The notes beneath the pieces are model-generated. The model was not told the origin of the DNA. It did no database searches and saw only the letters and a list, made by a program, of their open reading frames with translations. The position numbers were made by a program, and so were the translations under genes. Shown in pieces: positions 46,070 through 58,439 of a DNA stretch of 64,000 nucleotides. Within the stretch, counting starts at the first letter, position 1; every line of letters begins with the position of its first letter. This stretch comes from Cervus elaphus (taxonomy: Eukaryota; Chordata; Mammalia; Artiodactyla; Cervidae), in assembly GCF_910594005.1 (NCBI RefSeq), contig NC_057832.1, forward strand, positions 103,861,152 to 103,925,151, given 5' to 3'.

Positions 46070-46248
46070 AGTTCACTGTTTCCACTATCTCATCCCTCTT
46101 GCGAAGGAGGGGAACTACGCCATTGTCGCGAATGTGGAAAGTATGGATTATGACCCTCTGGTGGTGAAGCTGAACAAAGATATCAGCGCCATTGAAGAAG
46201 CCATGAGTGCCAGCCTCCAGCAGCACAAGTTCCAGTACATATTTGAAG
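46070..46248 (+). CDS. EXOC4: EXOC4 (SEC8) internal exon, second of three in window
   Basis: This 179-base exon encodes about 60 residues, including HCFHYLIPLAKEGNYAIVA, then MDYDPLVVKLNKDISAIEEA and QQHKFQYIFEG, characteristic of the C-terminal helical part of EXOC4/SEC8. The acceptor is a long pyrimidine tract with a (TC)n run ending CTTCCAG at 46069. The donor is GAAG|GTCAGA at 46248/46249. The first base completes the Arg codon begun in the upstream exon; the last base (G) begins a Gly codon finished by GC at the start of the next exon. All three exons therefore join in one frame without stops. The upstream intron is 10,661 bases and the downstream intron 2,778 bases. The role is the same exocyst subunit; no catalytic residues are expected in this tethering factor. 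Confidence 0.95.
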
Positions 46249-49026
46249 GTCAGACCCTGCCCCTGTCCCTGAGAGTTTGGGAGGAGAGAAGGGTGAAGGT
46301 TTTCCTGATTTTCTCTATTACTAAAGCTCAAAACTTGTAGAAAAAGGTTTCTGATTTTTTTCTGTTTGTTTTTTGCTTTTTGGATTAAAGCAGCAATACC
46401 TAGCCTCTCTGTGTATGGCTAGGTAGGCAACAATATGGCTGCCATCTGCTCCTTCTTGATGAGGAGATTTAATCCAAGATGAGGCAGATGGCGGCCTGGC
46501 TGCCTCCTTGACACACCACTCATGAGAGCTGGGTAAGTGTGTGGAGTGGACCACAGATTAACTCAAGAGGAGCTCATAAAGGAAAAAGAAACACACGCAA
46601 TAAGGAGAGGACCCTGAGAGATCCCCTAATTGGCTAAAATTATCACTGGAAGGGGAAGTTTTCTTTCAGAGAATGAATTCTTGTCTGAAGAGAAAACAGA
46701 AACCGCTGGTGAGCAGCAGTTCTGAGAAGTCTACATCCATAAATGCCTTCAGAGTCAAGGAAGCAAGGAAGGGTGTGAACAACAGCACTATCCAAAGGTG
46801 TTTGCCTTCAACATTTAAAAAATGAGCGGCCAGCCAAATCATTTGTGTGATGAATTCCTCCAAAATACCATTTTTTAAGACTTCCAATTATACCCCCTTT
46901 TTTCTTGTTTTGGTTGGTTTGTACATAGACCCCAGGGCCAAAAGTATCTATGATGTCTCACAGAATTGAGCCAATATTACTTAAACTAAGTACGAAGGTA
47001 CTTAGTGCAAAGGATTGTGGCAGTCTGAAGATGGAAAGAAAGTGTCAATGCCTGACCATGTCTTGCTTTCTGAAATGATTCTGTTCTAGCAAATGCAGGA
47101 CCCACCCCCACCCCCCAAAAAATCCTATTTTCCCATTAAATTATGTTGTAGTGATGAAGATGTGTTCTGAAAGGGAATATTCCTGAAAGACTTTAGCCAG
47201 ACGTATAAGTGATAAAAAAAAAAAAAGGCTCGTCAGCCCCATGACTCTGTGTGCTGGGGGCTGAAGTCATACTTTCTATCTTTTGACACTGGCTCTTCCA
47301 AGTCCCACATATCACCATTCACATCCCAGAGTTTTCCTCTCATTTGGACCAGATACTTCTTGACAGCTAATCCTTCTGGGAAACAATAGAGATATAATCC
47401 TCAGACACAGAAGAGATTTTAACTAAAAAAAAAAAAAAATCATAAATTGGAAATTTCCTATTTAAAAAGCTGGCTATCCCCCTGTCATATCACTTTCTAA
47501 ATTCAAGGGCATGTTATTGAATTTCCCAAGTGGAGGAGGCGACAGCTGTCTCGGTCTTCTTGATGTGGCAAGGAGAAATATTTTATTATTTTTTTAAGGA
47601 GTGTACTTAATCACAGATATTGTTTAAAATTCCTGGTGTATAGTGATAATACAAAGCAGACCAACATTCAGTTGGTTTATTATTATAATTTATCATGCTT
47701 AATTATTATATACATTTATTTCTGTAATCTGCTTTTTATTCTCTATAACCAGTGTACTTAGGGCAGACCATCCTAAACCACTGCAGAACAAAATTCTGCC
47801 TGAAATTATGGGCTCAAGGGCATCATAGCAAAAGAACCTACAGAGATTTTTCACATAAATTGTCTAGCTTTAAATGTAAAATCCGTGTGTGTGTTTCTGT
47901 TCCTTTGAGTGAAAAGCTTTTTACTTCACCTTAGAAGAGTAGCTTATTTGTCATCTTGAAGCAACATTGGGTGAGTGTAGCTGAAGCAAGAGATGATGCC
48001 TTCTGTCCTTTTCCTCCATGTATCCTAATCAAGGGAAAACTTGTTTTGAAGACAGAAGGAGCCTTTGAACCTGAAGTTACACCCTGAGACAAAAATAGTA
48101 GACTATTCTCAACTAGTCAGACTAAATTTCTGGGAAAATACCTTGCCAGAGTCCAACTTTGTAAGAATGCGGGAAGAAGGAGGAAGAGAGGTTTACTTAG
48201 TTCCAAGTATTTAGAATTAAAATCTAACTTCTAAAAATGGTAACCCACATGTTCCTTGGCTTGTTCTGAACCAACATTCCTCAACTTCATTACCTAAGAT
48301 AACCTGAAATGGGATCTCCTAGTTTGTTGACATCCTAACCAGCAATTTGTCGAGTTTCACAGACCTTAAGACTTTGGCAATGAGAACAAATCACTTAACG
48401 ACACCCTGAAAACTACACAGGAGTCTTGTGGGAACTCAGCAGTCAATGTATGATCTGCTTTGTCTCTAATTACATTCTCTCCCCTTACTCCTTTAGAAAT
48501 ATACCCCATTATCAGTGTTGAGCTATGTTAGCATTAATGCCAAGAGTCCAATTTCCTATTGATTTGTTTTTATTTACATAGGTTCCCAATCAACTTTTGA
48601 GCCAAAAGTACAACCCCCACCTGTTTTGTAGGAGGAAAAGGAAGCTAAACAGATGATAGTATTTACATGTGGTGTTCTCTGCTTTAAAATAACTCAACAG
48701 GAAAAACAAGTTTTATGCAGTAATGTAAAACAATCTAGCATATACTCTTAAGCCTTGGCATGTGGCTTTAGCTGTATATGGCAGTGCAGAAACTGTGGAT
48801 GTACCAGGTTTTTTCTCAGCATAAAGCCTCCCCACTTGTAACTCCTTGGGCAGTATTTAACTACTCCGAAATCATGGTAAGATCAGGTGGTCCAACCATC
48901 AGAGCTAAGTTTTCTTTGGTCATTTACAGTTTCTGAGGAGTAGAGAGAGGAATCCTGTGTGTCTGTTTCTTCAAGATGGCATTAATCTGTCCCCTCCCTC
49001 CCCATCGCCCCGTGCTGATCCCTCAG
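46249..49026. other. Complete EXOC4 intron between second and third exons
   Basis: 2,778 bases, GT at 46249 and AG at 49025-49026. No SINE of the Bov type is seen here, in contrast to the neighbouring introns. Short poly(A) runs at 47214-47226 and 47425-47439; a small (TG)n at 47885. Confidence 0.6.
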
Positions 49027-49186
49027 GCCTGGGACACCTGATCTCCTGCATCCTTATTAATGGGGCCCAGTACTTCCGGCGCATCAGTGAGTCTGGCATC
49101 AAGAAAATGTGCAGGAACATTTTTGTCCTGCAGCAGAATTTAACCAACATCACCATGTCACGGGAGGCAGACCTGGACTTCGCAAG
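49027..49186 (+). CDS. EXOC4: EXOC4 (SEC8) internal exon, third of three in window
   Basis: This 160-base exon encodes about 53 residues beginning [20 protein letters not shown] and including [14 protein letters not shown] and [10 protein letters not shown], all familiar from EXOC4/SEC8. The acceptor region is C-rich and ends GATCCCTCAG at 49026. The donor is GCAAG|GTAAGAG at 49186/49187, close to consensus. It starts with the second base of a Gly codon and ends with two bases of an Arg codon. In the known protein about 77 residues should follow, so this is probably the penultimate or near-penultimate coding exon. I looked for the expected continuation (QYYEML...) in the remaining 14.8 kb and did not find it, so the last exon(s) lie beyond 64000. 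A reading frame on the opposite strand over this exon is an artefact. Confidence 0.94.
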
Positions 49187-49289
49187 GTAAGAGATGGTAG
49201 ATTGGACTCAGTTCGTGTTCCAAAGCATTCTACCAAATCATTAATAAAAATGGATTCTTAATCATTAAAAAGCTAGTTTAAAACATGAA

Positions 49290-49405
49290 ACAGAAGTGAT
49301 GGATGTTAATTAAACTTATTGCAATGATCTTTTCACAATATATCCATATATTGAATTATTACACTGTACATCTGAAACTAATATGTCAATTATACCTCAG
49401 TTTTA
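49290..49405 (+). mobile_element. L1 3'-terminus remnant
   Basis: GTGATGGATGTTAATTAAAC, TATTACACTGTACATCTGAAAC and TCAATTATACCTCAG are old L1 3' UTR motifs. Confidence 0.55.
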
Positions 49406-49549
49406 GAAAAGGAAAAAAAATGGAACTAACAGATGTCCTTTGGTAATAGAGAAGTAAGTCTATAAAATTGTTGAATGTTCAATGACTGTAAAACAGGTAA
49501 TTTTTCCTATTGTCTAACTTAAGTTCTTTTACTACAGAACTTCAGTAAC

Positions 49550-49990
49550 TTTGTTTTCTAATTGTAAAAGTAATGTGTGCTCATTGCATAAAATATGTAA
49601 CATGAAGTACAAAGAAGAATATAAACATTACTCATAAACTTTTAATCTAAAAATGCGATATTTTATATACTTTCTCCAGTTTTTATGCATGTGCTGTGTG
49701 TACAAGTGAGTCTCATTCATGGGCATGTGTATCATTTCTTTTTACAAAATTGTTAATGGGTTTTTTATTCATTTCATTTGTGTTTTCCTATATCATCAGT
49801 AACCTTTGAAAACATGGTTTTTCCCATATCCATTAATGTCCCTTGAAAATATTCTTTTTAATGCCTGAACAAATGTTTCATGGGGTAAGTAAGTCATAAT
49901 TTATTTATCTGATTATTAATATTTGCAGATTTGTAGACACTGGGATTTTTTACATATTCTCTCATTATAAATAGTATGTATTGAATGTAT
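49550..49990 (-). mobile_element. Ancient interspersed repeat, family not named
   Basis: AGTAATGTGTGCTCATTGC, TTTGTGTTTTCCTATATCATC and GGGATTTTTTACATATTCTC resemble a common old mammalian repeat; orientation and name uncertain. Confidence 0.3.
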
Positions 49991-52794
49991 TTTTACATGA
50001 ATCTATTTCCTCATCTCTTCTCTCCCAATTGAAATCCATCCCCGCTTCTTCCTTTCTTTGGGGAGAAAATGGTTACTCATCACTCTCCATGCTATTCTTT
50101 CATGTAACTGAGGTTATTTTTTAAAAACAGCATTTGGACTTTCTCTTTTCAAGGTTTGCTGATCTCAGTTTTTAGGGTTTCCTTGTAATACTCTTTTTCA
50201 AATGTAAGAGTTAATCTTCTTCTCTCTTTATGTGGTCTCAACACTACCCATACCTTTCTTAAGTCAATGGATCTTTGGGGCTTTAATGAAAACTTTAGAA
50301 GTTTTGAAGAGAATGGATGACGATTATGGTGTTGTTGTTTTATTGCTGATTATACCTGGATGAATTTTTCCATGAACCCCTTTATGGCTGGGGAGTATTG
50401 TGTTTTTAATAGTCCAGCATGCTCCTGCCTATTATTTAAGTATTTCTGTGTCTTTTCACTTGACTTTTTGATTTCTGAAGAAGTTTAATAAAATTTGAAA
50501 CAATTCTTGAGAAATTTCTGGGGATAATAATATGCTGTATCACTTTGACAGTTATTAAGACATCCATGCTAGGATCTTTGTCTTGAAATCACATAGCCAT
50601 ACATCTTCACTTCCAACCTTCTTCTCCAAGCTGTCACTCGTTTGTTCCATTGCTACCCTGTTGTTCTGCTTTTCTGTCCTCCTCCTCTATCATTTTCTTT
50701 CTGTTTGAGTGTGTGTGTTCCTTAAATTCCCTATCTTAAGCTAAATTCAGTGGAAAGTGTTCCTTGCTCAGATTAGGGAAACCAGGTGTGACTGAATGCT
50801 GCATTTATTTGGCCTCCCTTATGGGGAATGATCTCATTATTGAATTAGTCTATTCATAATAACATTGAAAATGGAAGTTAAGAACACAGAGGCCTGAGGG
50901 ATACAGAGAAGCATTACTAATTCTCTGAGGAATATAATTCCTAAATTCAATCATCCTTTTTTAAATGATTTTTTTTTTTATTTTGCTGTAGTAAGTAAAT
51001 TAACACAGCTTTTGACAGATACTATGGGGCCTGCACACATACTAATAACCCTAGCATCTGAATAATGAAATGATGACTGGGCAGTATTGAGGTTGACATT
51101 GATGGGCCGTGTACCAGCAAAGCATTTCTTCAGTGAGGCCATGCCTGTCACGGTTGGATTTGGGAGTGATATCCGAGGAAGTGGTTATAAGCTAAGAGAT
51201 GACCACTTGGGAGAGGTACTGCTCTTATTACTCTTCATGGATTTTGAGAGGAGATAGGCTAGCCCAAGTATATAGCATTAGATGATTCAGTCGTGATCAC
51301 AGTTCAGAAAGACACATCTTTACTAGACTTGTAAGCTCCAGGAAGCCTAGATTCTCTGCTTCCTCGGTGTGTAAACCAGAGTAAGTGCTCACTTTCTATA
51401 CTGGATGAATGACTAGGTATCAAACCAAGGCTTCTTTTTGTGGTAAGGAGCTTGGCCAATGCAAAGTCTAGTTTATCTTTAACATCCCAAACATTTTAAC
51501 CAGCTGACGTGAGATCATTTTCTTATAGGCTGTTGAGAAACAGAGCATCTCCTTTGCAATTCATTCTTTCTAGAAAGTGTTACAAGAAAGAATACTACAT
51601 CCCTAACTATTCATAGGCTCTTTCTCCTTCATTTTCTCTTGCTCTCCTACATACACATATACTAAACACACTTTCTAGCCTTGGTTGTTGTTTTTTTTTT
51701 TTATAGTTTTTTATAGTTATTTTTTGTTTGTTTTTTCTGTTCTTGATTTTGGTAGGGACAGGTTTTGTGAAATGGGCTCCATCAATTCTACTGAATGTGA
51801 AGGGATGTAAAATAAACATGAGTGATACCAAAATAGCCAGAAATAATAGACTGCAACAGTGTGTCTCAGCATTCCTTAAGCAATGTCTAATCAAGCATGG
51901 ACAACATCTGTATTTCCAGCAAACCTTTCTAGGAATGTTATCTTCTAATGCAGTAATTAATCACTAGTTGCCATGTGTCAGAAAACTTACTTAAAAAGAA
52001 GTTGCAAGGCTCCTGTAGCTTTTCACTTTCATAGCCTTCCTAGCCAGTGGAAAATAGAACACTCTTCCACAATAAAGAAATGAGAAGATCTGGACTCATT
52101 CCATTTATGATAACTCTTCTGCTCAAGGTATTGTTAAGTTGTCTCTTTCTTTGTACACACCTTTGGTCCAACTGATCTCTAATAGGAATAAATCTTGAGT
52201 GAGCAAAGGCTCAAAATAATCTATAAAATGACCAGAACTGCTAAGAGACCCTGTCACCTATGGTAATGATCTCTGCTATGATTTTGACCCTTTTGACCCA
52301 ACCGTTGATTTTCAAGCTCAAAAAGAGGCCTTGTCCTCGAAAATCACTACAGACTAGCTAGAAAGTGGAAGGCCTCTATGAGTGTGCTCTTTAGTTACCT
52401 TCATCAAAGATCATCTTACCCTGAACTTCATGTGCTTTGAAGCAACCCACTAGTCAGGAGTAAAAGGAGAGGTCTGAATGAGTACTTCCATCCCCAGGGT
52501 GAATCTGGCAGTCTTTATAGTTGAAGTGAAGCCATTGTTGGGGAAGAAAAAATCCCAGAATTTTCCTCCTAGTACTTCCATCCCTTCCCACATTTCCCTT
52601 TTGTATTGGTCTCTCTCATTACAGTTGCCTCTCTTTTCTCCTTTCTTTCTCCTGTTGCCTCTATTATCTCTCCTTGGTTCTGTGGTCTTTTTGGTTTTCT
52701 TTAGATCGCTCTCATTCCTTAATCTGGCACAGGTAAGGAAATGAAAGCTAGAGTTCAGGAAGTGGTGAGGCCCTAACCCACACGGAAGTGTCCT
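49991..52794. other. Downstream intron, largely unique; nothing recognised
   Basis: No exon with splice sites, RNA gene or clear repeat. T-rich stretch at 51690-51740 and a pyrimidine-rich run near 52560-52690. Confidence 0.35.
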
Positions 52795-54660
52795 CATCTG
52801 TTCACTCATTCATTCAACAAATATTTACTGAGTGTGCATCCTCTCTAGGTCCTGCCCTTGTAGAATTTACATTGTTATGGGCAAGAGAGACAAACTAATA
52901 AACAAGTAAAATACAAAGTATGTCAGATGATGGTACGTGCTATGGTGCAAAATTAGATGTTAAGAAGAATAGAGTGTATTCAGATATAATGAAGGTAATT
53001 TGTGATTTTGAGTGTTTAGGGAAGTTCTTAATGAGATGGTAACATTTGAGGAAAGACCTAAAGGAAGAGTAGGTCATGTAAATATCTAGAGGAGCTTCTG
53101 AGGAAGGGAGCACTAGGAGCAGAGAACTAGAAAGAGGCATGTATTTAGCATTTAAAGAACAGAAGAAAGGCCAGTAAGGCTGAAGTAAATAAACAAGAAA
53201 AGAGTAAGAGATGAGTCAGAGATTTAATCAAAGAGGCTGAGATCTTGAAGACCAGTGTAACAACATTGGCCTTTACTTTGAGGTTCAAAGCTATTAGAAG
53301 AATTGGAACAGAAGAATGCCATGATCTGACTTATGTTATAAAAGAGTCACTCTGGCTGCTATGTGGAAAATAGATGATTTTCTATTTTTCCTGAGGAGGG
53401 GAAATTACAGACAAGGGCAAAAACAGAAGGATCTGTTAGAAAACTATTGCAATAATCTGGGTGAAAAATAGTGGTGATTCAAACCACAGTTGTAGCAATG
53501 GAGAGGATGAGAAATGGACAGATCAGGATATATTTTAAAAGTAGAGATAACAGGATTTGTTAAGGGATTGGAAGTGGCCCCAAGATTTTTGTTCTGAGAA
53601 ATTCAAAGGATGGTATTTTCATTTATTGAAATGAAAATGAGCCAGGCGACAGGAAAGGCGGATTGAGTTGAGGGGGCAGGCAAATACAAAGAGGCTATCA
53701 AGAGTTTGGATTTAGAAGTATGAAATTTGAGATGCTGATTAGATGTCTAAATAGAGGTAAAGAAGAGAGACCTGGATACACAAATCTAGAGTTCAGGAAA
53801 GAGGTGGTTGTTGTCTCTCAGTCGTGTCTGACTCTTTATGACCCCATGGACTGCAGCATGCCAGGCTTCCACATCCTTCACTACCTCCTGGAGTTCACTC
53901 AAACTCACGTCCATTGAGTTGATAATGCCATCCAACCATTTCATCCTCTGTCTCCCCCTTCTCCTCCTGCCCTCACTCTTTCCCAGCATCATGGTCTTTT
54001 CCAGTGAATCCGCTCTTCTCATCAGGTGGCCCAAGTATTGGAGCTTCAGCTTCAGCATCAGTCCGTCCACTGAATATTCAGGACTGATCTCCTTTAGGAT
54101 TAATTAGTTTGCTCTCCTTGCTGTCCAAGGGCCTCTCAAGAGTCTTCTCTAGCACCACAGTTTGAAAGCATCAATTATTCGGTGCTCAGGCTTCTTTATG
54201 GTCCAATCTCACATCTGTACGTGACTACTGGGAAAACCATGGTGTTGACTATACGGACCTTTGTTGGCAAAGTGATGTCTCTGCTTTTTCAGGAAAGACA
54301 TATACGCTGGAAATGGGAGTTTGGGGTTCATTAGCTTATAAATGTGATGTTAAAGCCATGAGACAGAGTGAGAAGTGAGACTGCAATGAGAATGAGTAGA
54401 GCAGAAAGAAAGGCTGACCAAGAATTGGTCCTTGGGTCCTCCACTGCTTAGATGTTGGAATACTGGAAAAGAACCAGCAAGGGAACCTGAAAAGGACCAG
54501 CTTATAAAGTAGGAAAATAGCCAGGAGAGGTTTGTGTCCTAGAAGTGAAGAGAATGTTTGAAGAGGAGAGTGTCTTCATCTGTGTTAAATGCTGCCAGTA
54601 GGTTAAATGAGCTCAGGATAGAGAATCAGCCACAAGTAGACTTGATCAGATATCTGAAAT
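52795..54660 (+). mobile_element. Ancient interspersed repeat, family A copy 3, interrupted by BovB
   Basis: The fullest copy: TTCATTCAACAAATATTTACTG, TTGTAGAATTTACATTG, GAGTCACTCTGGCTGCTATG, CTATTGCAATAATCTGGGTG and, after the BovB, AATGCTGCCAGTAGGTTAAATG. About 1.4 kb without the insertion. No coding capacity. Confidence 0.5.
53793..54298 (-). mobile_element. BovB 3' fragment with 11-base TSD
   Basis: Insert at 53804-54287, antisense. TTCAGGAAAGA is duplicated at 53793-53803 and 54288-54298, and removing the insert restores the ancient repeat. Confidence 0.93.
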
Positions 54661-54958
54661 GCTTTGGTTTGCATTCCTTTATCTGCCCTACAACTTACCT
54701 AGTGTAGCAACAAACTTGGAACATATTTAGGGAAGGCTGCTCACTCCTCAATTCCATGGTAGGGTCTGAAGCATTCAGGGCAAACAGAAGTGCAATTAGT
54801 GTGATTCTAGTGTGATATATGAAAGACCAAATTGGCAACCTCTTTTTTCTCATTGAAGAGTTTGAAGGAAAGCCCTGCTCTTCCCAGCATATGTACTCAT
54901 CGACCTCCCATGATGAAGCAGAGTTGTGATCACTCTTAGAGAGGTACTAACCAATGGT

Positions 54959-55160
54959 GACTTCCCTGGTGGCTCAGATTATAAAGAATCCACCTGCCAT
55001 ATGGGAGACCTGGGTTCGATCCTTGGGTTGGGAAGATCCTTTGGAGGAGGGCATGACAATCCACTCCAGTATTCTTGCCTGGAGAATCCCCATGGACAGA
55101 GGAGTCTGGGGGGCTACAGTCCATGGGGTTGCAAAGAGTCAGATATGACTGAGTGACTAA
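54959..55160 (+). mobile_element. Bov-tA-type SINE
   Basis: GACTTCCCTGGTGGCTCAGA head; ends GATATGACTGAGTGACTAA. Confidence 0.87.
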
Positions 55161-55499
55161 GCAGAGCACCCAACTAAGTGAATTTGCTTTTAATAATGGC
55201 AGTCTCTGCTCCTAGGTGCCCCACCCCTCTTTAGCCCCAGTTCCTCTTCCAGAATCTCCAAGTTAGCTTTGAAGCTGTTCTGTACATGTTGACTTAACCA
55301 AGTCCTTTATCTCTTGTATATAGTACCCATACTATGGAGTGGGAACATCTACTCCACAGAAGACAACAGAAAAATCTTACTGACGAGAGTAAACCATTTG
55401 GTACCTGGTAACAAAAGGAGAAAAAAATCTTGCCTGAACTGCCTCCTCTGGACATAGGTTTATATGGAGAAGTACAGTACATCGTATTTGTTTGACTCA

Positions 55500-55660
55500 A
55501 TAAGAGGTTGAATCAAGAAAGTGAAAAGACCACCAGTAGAATGGGAGAAAATATTTGGATATCACATAGCTCATAGGGATTTATATCCAGAATATATAGA
55601 ACTCTTACAACTCAATAATACAAAAGCAAATAATCTTAATTAAAGATTAGGTAAAGATAT
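55500..55660 (+). mobile_element. Old L1 ORF2 fragment, left part
   Basis: GAATGGGAGAAAATATTTGG, ATATCCAGAATATATAGAAC and CAACTCAATAATACAAAAGC; it resumes at about 56795 after a 1.1 kb interruption. Confidence 0.7.
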
Positions 55661-55810
55661 CCCAGTAGCAATGTGCATACCTAGTACCCCAATCTGATTC
55701 TAAGTACTGTTCTTCTATAAAAGGAAGCAGGGCTCCTGAAGGAAACGACTGATTGCAGGACTGGAGCAGGAAATAGACAAGATGAGCCTGTAGTATTAAT
55801 ACTTTCTGAA

Positions 55811-55938
55811 GATCTCCTGGAAAAGGAAATAGCAACCCACCCCAGTATTCTTGCCTGGAAAATCCCGTGGACGTAGGAGCCTGGGCAGACCACAGTCTGT
55901 GGGGTTGCAAAGAGTCAGACATGACTGAGCGACTTCAC
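55811..55938 (+). mobile_element. Partial Bov-tA/BovA SINE
   Basis: Lacks the tRNA-like head; starts at GATCTCCTGGAAAAGGAAAT and ends GACTGAGCGACTTCACT. Confidence 0.8.
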
Positions 55939-55944
55939 TATAGC

Positions 55945-56794
55945 ACCAGAAAGTAAGGAAGTACTGGACACACGCACACACATAACACAGGTGTCAAAGA
56001 GGCACAGGAACCAACGGGAATAGCTCCCAATGGCAAAGAGGGGACCATTTGAGCAACAGAATAAGCAAAGTACTGCTGAATATTAACCCAAACTATCAAG
56101 TCCATACTGATGTAAATGGTTGAATACAGTAATAAACAAGGAGGAAGAGAAAAATCTGTGCAGAGGCATTCCAGATAGATTATGAAGCTAATCTGAAGGT
56201 AGAGACCCACTTTTTAAGACTGTTGCACATAATGACTTCCCTCCAAAGAGTACATATGGAATGTGGGGGACTAACTTTATAGTGGAAAAACCTGACAAAT
56301 AGTATTTCAGCCCCGTGATCAAGGTCAGCATCAATATGCGTAAATTGTGACCCATATAATAAAGAGAAAAAGTATCAAATAAGTTCCAGTACATGAAGAT
56401 CCTGCAAAATACCCATCCAGTTCTCCTCAAAACTGTCAAGTTTATTAAAATCAAGGAAAATCTAGGAAGCTATAATAGCCGAGAGGAACCTAAGAAGACA
56501 TAATAAGTACATGTGATGTGGTAAACTGGGTAGGATTCTGAAACAGAGAACAGACATTAGGTAAAAACTAAGGAAATGTGTTAAAAAAAAAAAAAAAAAA
56601 AAACTAAGGAAATGTGAATAAACTATGGACTTCAGTTAATAATGTATCAATATAGGTTCATCAGTTGTGCTAAATGTATCATACTAATGTAAGATGTTAA
56701 ATTTGGGTATAAGTCAAACAGGAAATCTCTGTTCTAGTTCTATCTTCCCAATTTTTGTATTAGTCTAAAACTGTTGGGAAAAAATAAAATCTAT
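55945..56794 (+). mobile_element. Old retroposon 3' end (L1-type 3' UTR)
   Basis: Text such as AGAAGACATAATAAGTACATG, ACATTAGGTAAAAACTAAGG, ATGGACTTCAGTTAATAATG and the closing GAAAAAATAAAATC is that of a common old L1-type 3' end. It is inserted within the L1 that resumes at 56795. Confidence 0.5.
56563..56616 (+). repeat. Poly(A)-only insertion flanked by 18-base direct repeats
   Basis: AAAAACTAAGGAAATGTG occurs at 56563-56580 and 56599-56616; between them is only TT plus sixteen A (56581-56598). In the host repeat family this segment is single-copy, so the duplication is new. Confidence 0.8.
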
Positions 56795-57137
56795 TAATAA
56801 AAAACTGGGCAAAAAATTTTAATAAACATTTGTCTAACAAGACATATAGATGGCCAGTATACATATGAAAAGATGCTCAACACTATTTGTTACTAGGGAA
56901 ATGCAAACCAAAATCACAATAAGATACCACACCACAGCTACTAGGATTACTATAATCAAAAAGACAATAGCAAGTGTTGGATTACTGTAAGCAAAAAGAT
57001 AGACAATAGCAAGTGTTGGAGAGAATGTGGAGAAACTAGAATACTCATATCAGTACATTGCTGATGGGAATATAAAATGGTGCAACCGCTTTGGAAAACA
57101 ATTCATAAATTCCTCAAAAAGTTAGCCATAGAGTTAC

Positions 57138-57502
57138 TGTGTGTGTGTGTGTGTGTGCACGCATGCGCATGGGTGTGCTCAGTCGTGTCCATCTCTTTGG
57201 GACCTGATGGAATATAGCTCACCTAGGCTCCTCTGTTCATGGAATTTTCCAGGCAAGAATACTGGAGTGGGGGACTTCCCAGTAGTCTAGTGGCTAAGAC
57301 TCTGTACTCTTAATGCAGACAGCTGGGGTTCCATTCCTGGTCAGAAAACTAGATCCCACATGCTGCAACTGAGACCTGGTGCAGCCAAATAAATAAAACT
57401 TAAAAAAAAAAAAAAAAAAGAATTCTGGAGTGTGTTACCATTTCCTCCTCCAGGGTATCTCCCTGACCCAGGGATCGAACCCACGTCGCTTGGCATCCAT
57501 AT
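57138..57502 (-). mobile_element. Bov-tA SINE nested in L1, itself carrying a CHR SINE
   Basis: Antisense Bov-tA in two halves (57162-57270 and 57418-57502) preceded by (TG)n at 57138-57158. The second half has CCAGGGTATCTCCCTGACCC and CCCAGGGATCGAACCC. Confidence 0.85.
57255..57434 (+). mobile_element. CHR-type SINE nested inside the Bov-tA, with TSD
   Basis: GGACTTCCCAGTAGTCTAGT head, CAGAAAACTAGATCCCACATG and a 17-18 base poly(A) tail. AAGAATACTGGAGTGG (57255) and AAGAATTCTGGAGTGT (57418) are near-perfect duplications of the host SINE. Confidence 0.9.
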
Positions 57503-58258
57503 GATCTAGAAATTCCACTCCTAGGTATATACCCAAGAGAAATGAAAATTTATATCTCCACAGAAATTTGTACATAAATGTTCAGAGCAGCATTATTCAT
57601 AAAAGCCAAAAAGTGGAAACTGCTGAGGTAACCATCAACTAAGAAATAAAATATGATCAATCCATACGTACAATAGATTTATTCAGCTATAAATACAAAA
57701 GTACCAATATATGATACAACATGGATAAACCTTGTAAACTTTAAGTGAAAGGAGCTAGTCACAAAAGATCATATGTTCTTTAACTCCATTGATATGAAAT
57801 GTTCAAAATAACCAATGTTATAGAAGTAGAATGCATAGTGGTTACTTAGAGCTAGTGGATTGGAAGAAAATGGGACATGGGTACAAGGTCTCCTTTTGGG
57901 GTGGTCCTAAGATAGATTGTGTTGACAGTTGTACAGCCTTACAGATACATTAAAAGACATTTAATTGTGCACTTTTAATGAATGAATTGTATGGCATGGG
58001 AATTACCTCTCAATAAAGCTGATTTTTTTTTTTTAGAAAAGAAAAACTGACACAATGTTATATGGCAGTTATACTTCAATTTTTTTAAAAGGTTGAACTT
58101 TAAAGATTTTTAAAGTCCTAAATGTTATAGGAAATAAGTAGCCCAAGTTTTGTGCTCACATTAATAGGGAGCTTTGTAAAGGAAATATCTAACACTTTTT
58201 GAGTTTTCCTAACCCATCTGAGAGAGATCAAGACAGAGTTTTGGAGGAGATAATACTT

Positions 58259-58439
58259 AATACTAATCTTTTTTAAACATATCTGTTTGTTTGGCTGTGC
58301 TGGGCCATAGCTGTGGCATGCTCACTGAGTTACAGCATGTGGGATCTAGTTCCCTGACCAGGGATCGAACCTGGGTCCCCTGCACTGGGAGCATGAAGTC
58401 AGCCACTGGACCACCAGGAAAAATCTCAATACTAATCTT
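58259..58439 (-). mobile_element. CHR-type SINE with 12-base TSD
   Basis: Antisense: TTTGGCTGTGCTGGGCCATAG, CCCTGACCAGGGATCGAACC, CACTGGACCACCAGGAA. AATACTAATCTT is duplicated at 58259-58270 and 58428-58439. Confidence 0.93.

Larger units (their letters stand above)
56795..58095 (+). mobile_element. Old L1 ORF2 3' part and 3' UTR, right part
   Basis: ATGAAAAGATGCTCAACAC, ATGCAAACCAAAATCACAAT, TATACCCAAGAGAAATGAAA and GCAGCATTATTCATAAAAGCC are ORF2 C-terminal text; stops make it non-coding. Interrupted at 57138-57502. Confidence 0.75.

Noticed and set aside
48971..49156. Antisense frame over the third EXOC4 exon
   Set aside because: Shadow of a conserved exon; no splice or polyadenylation context.
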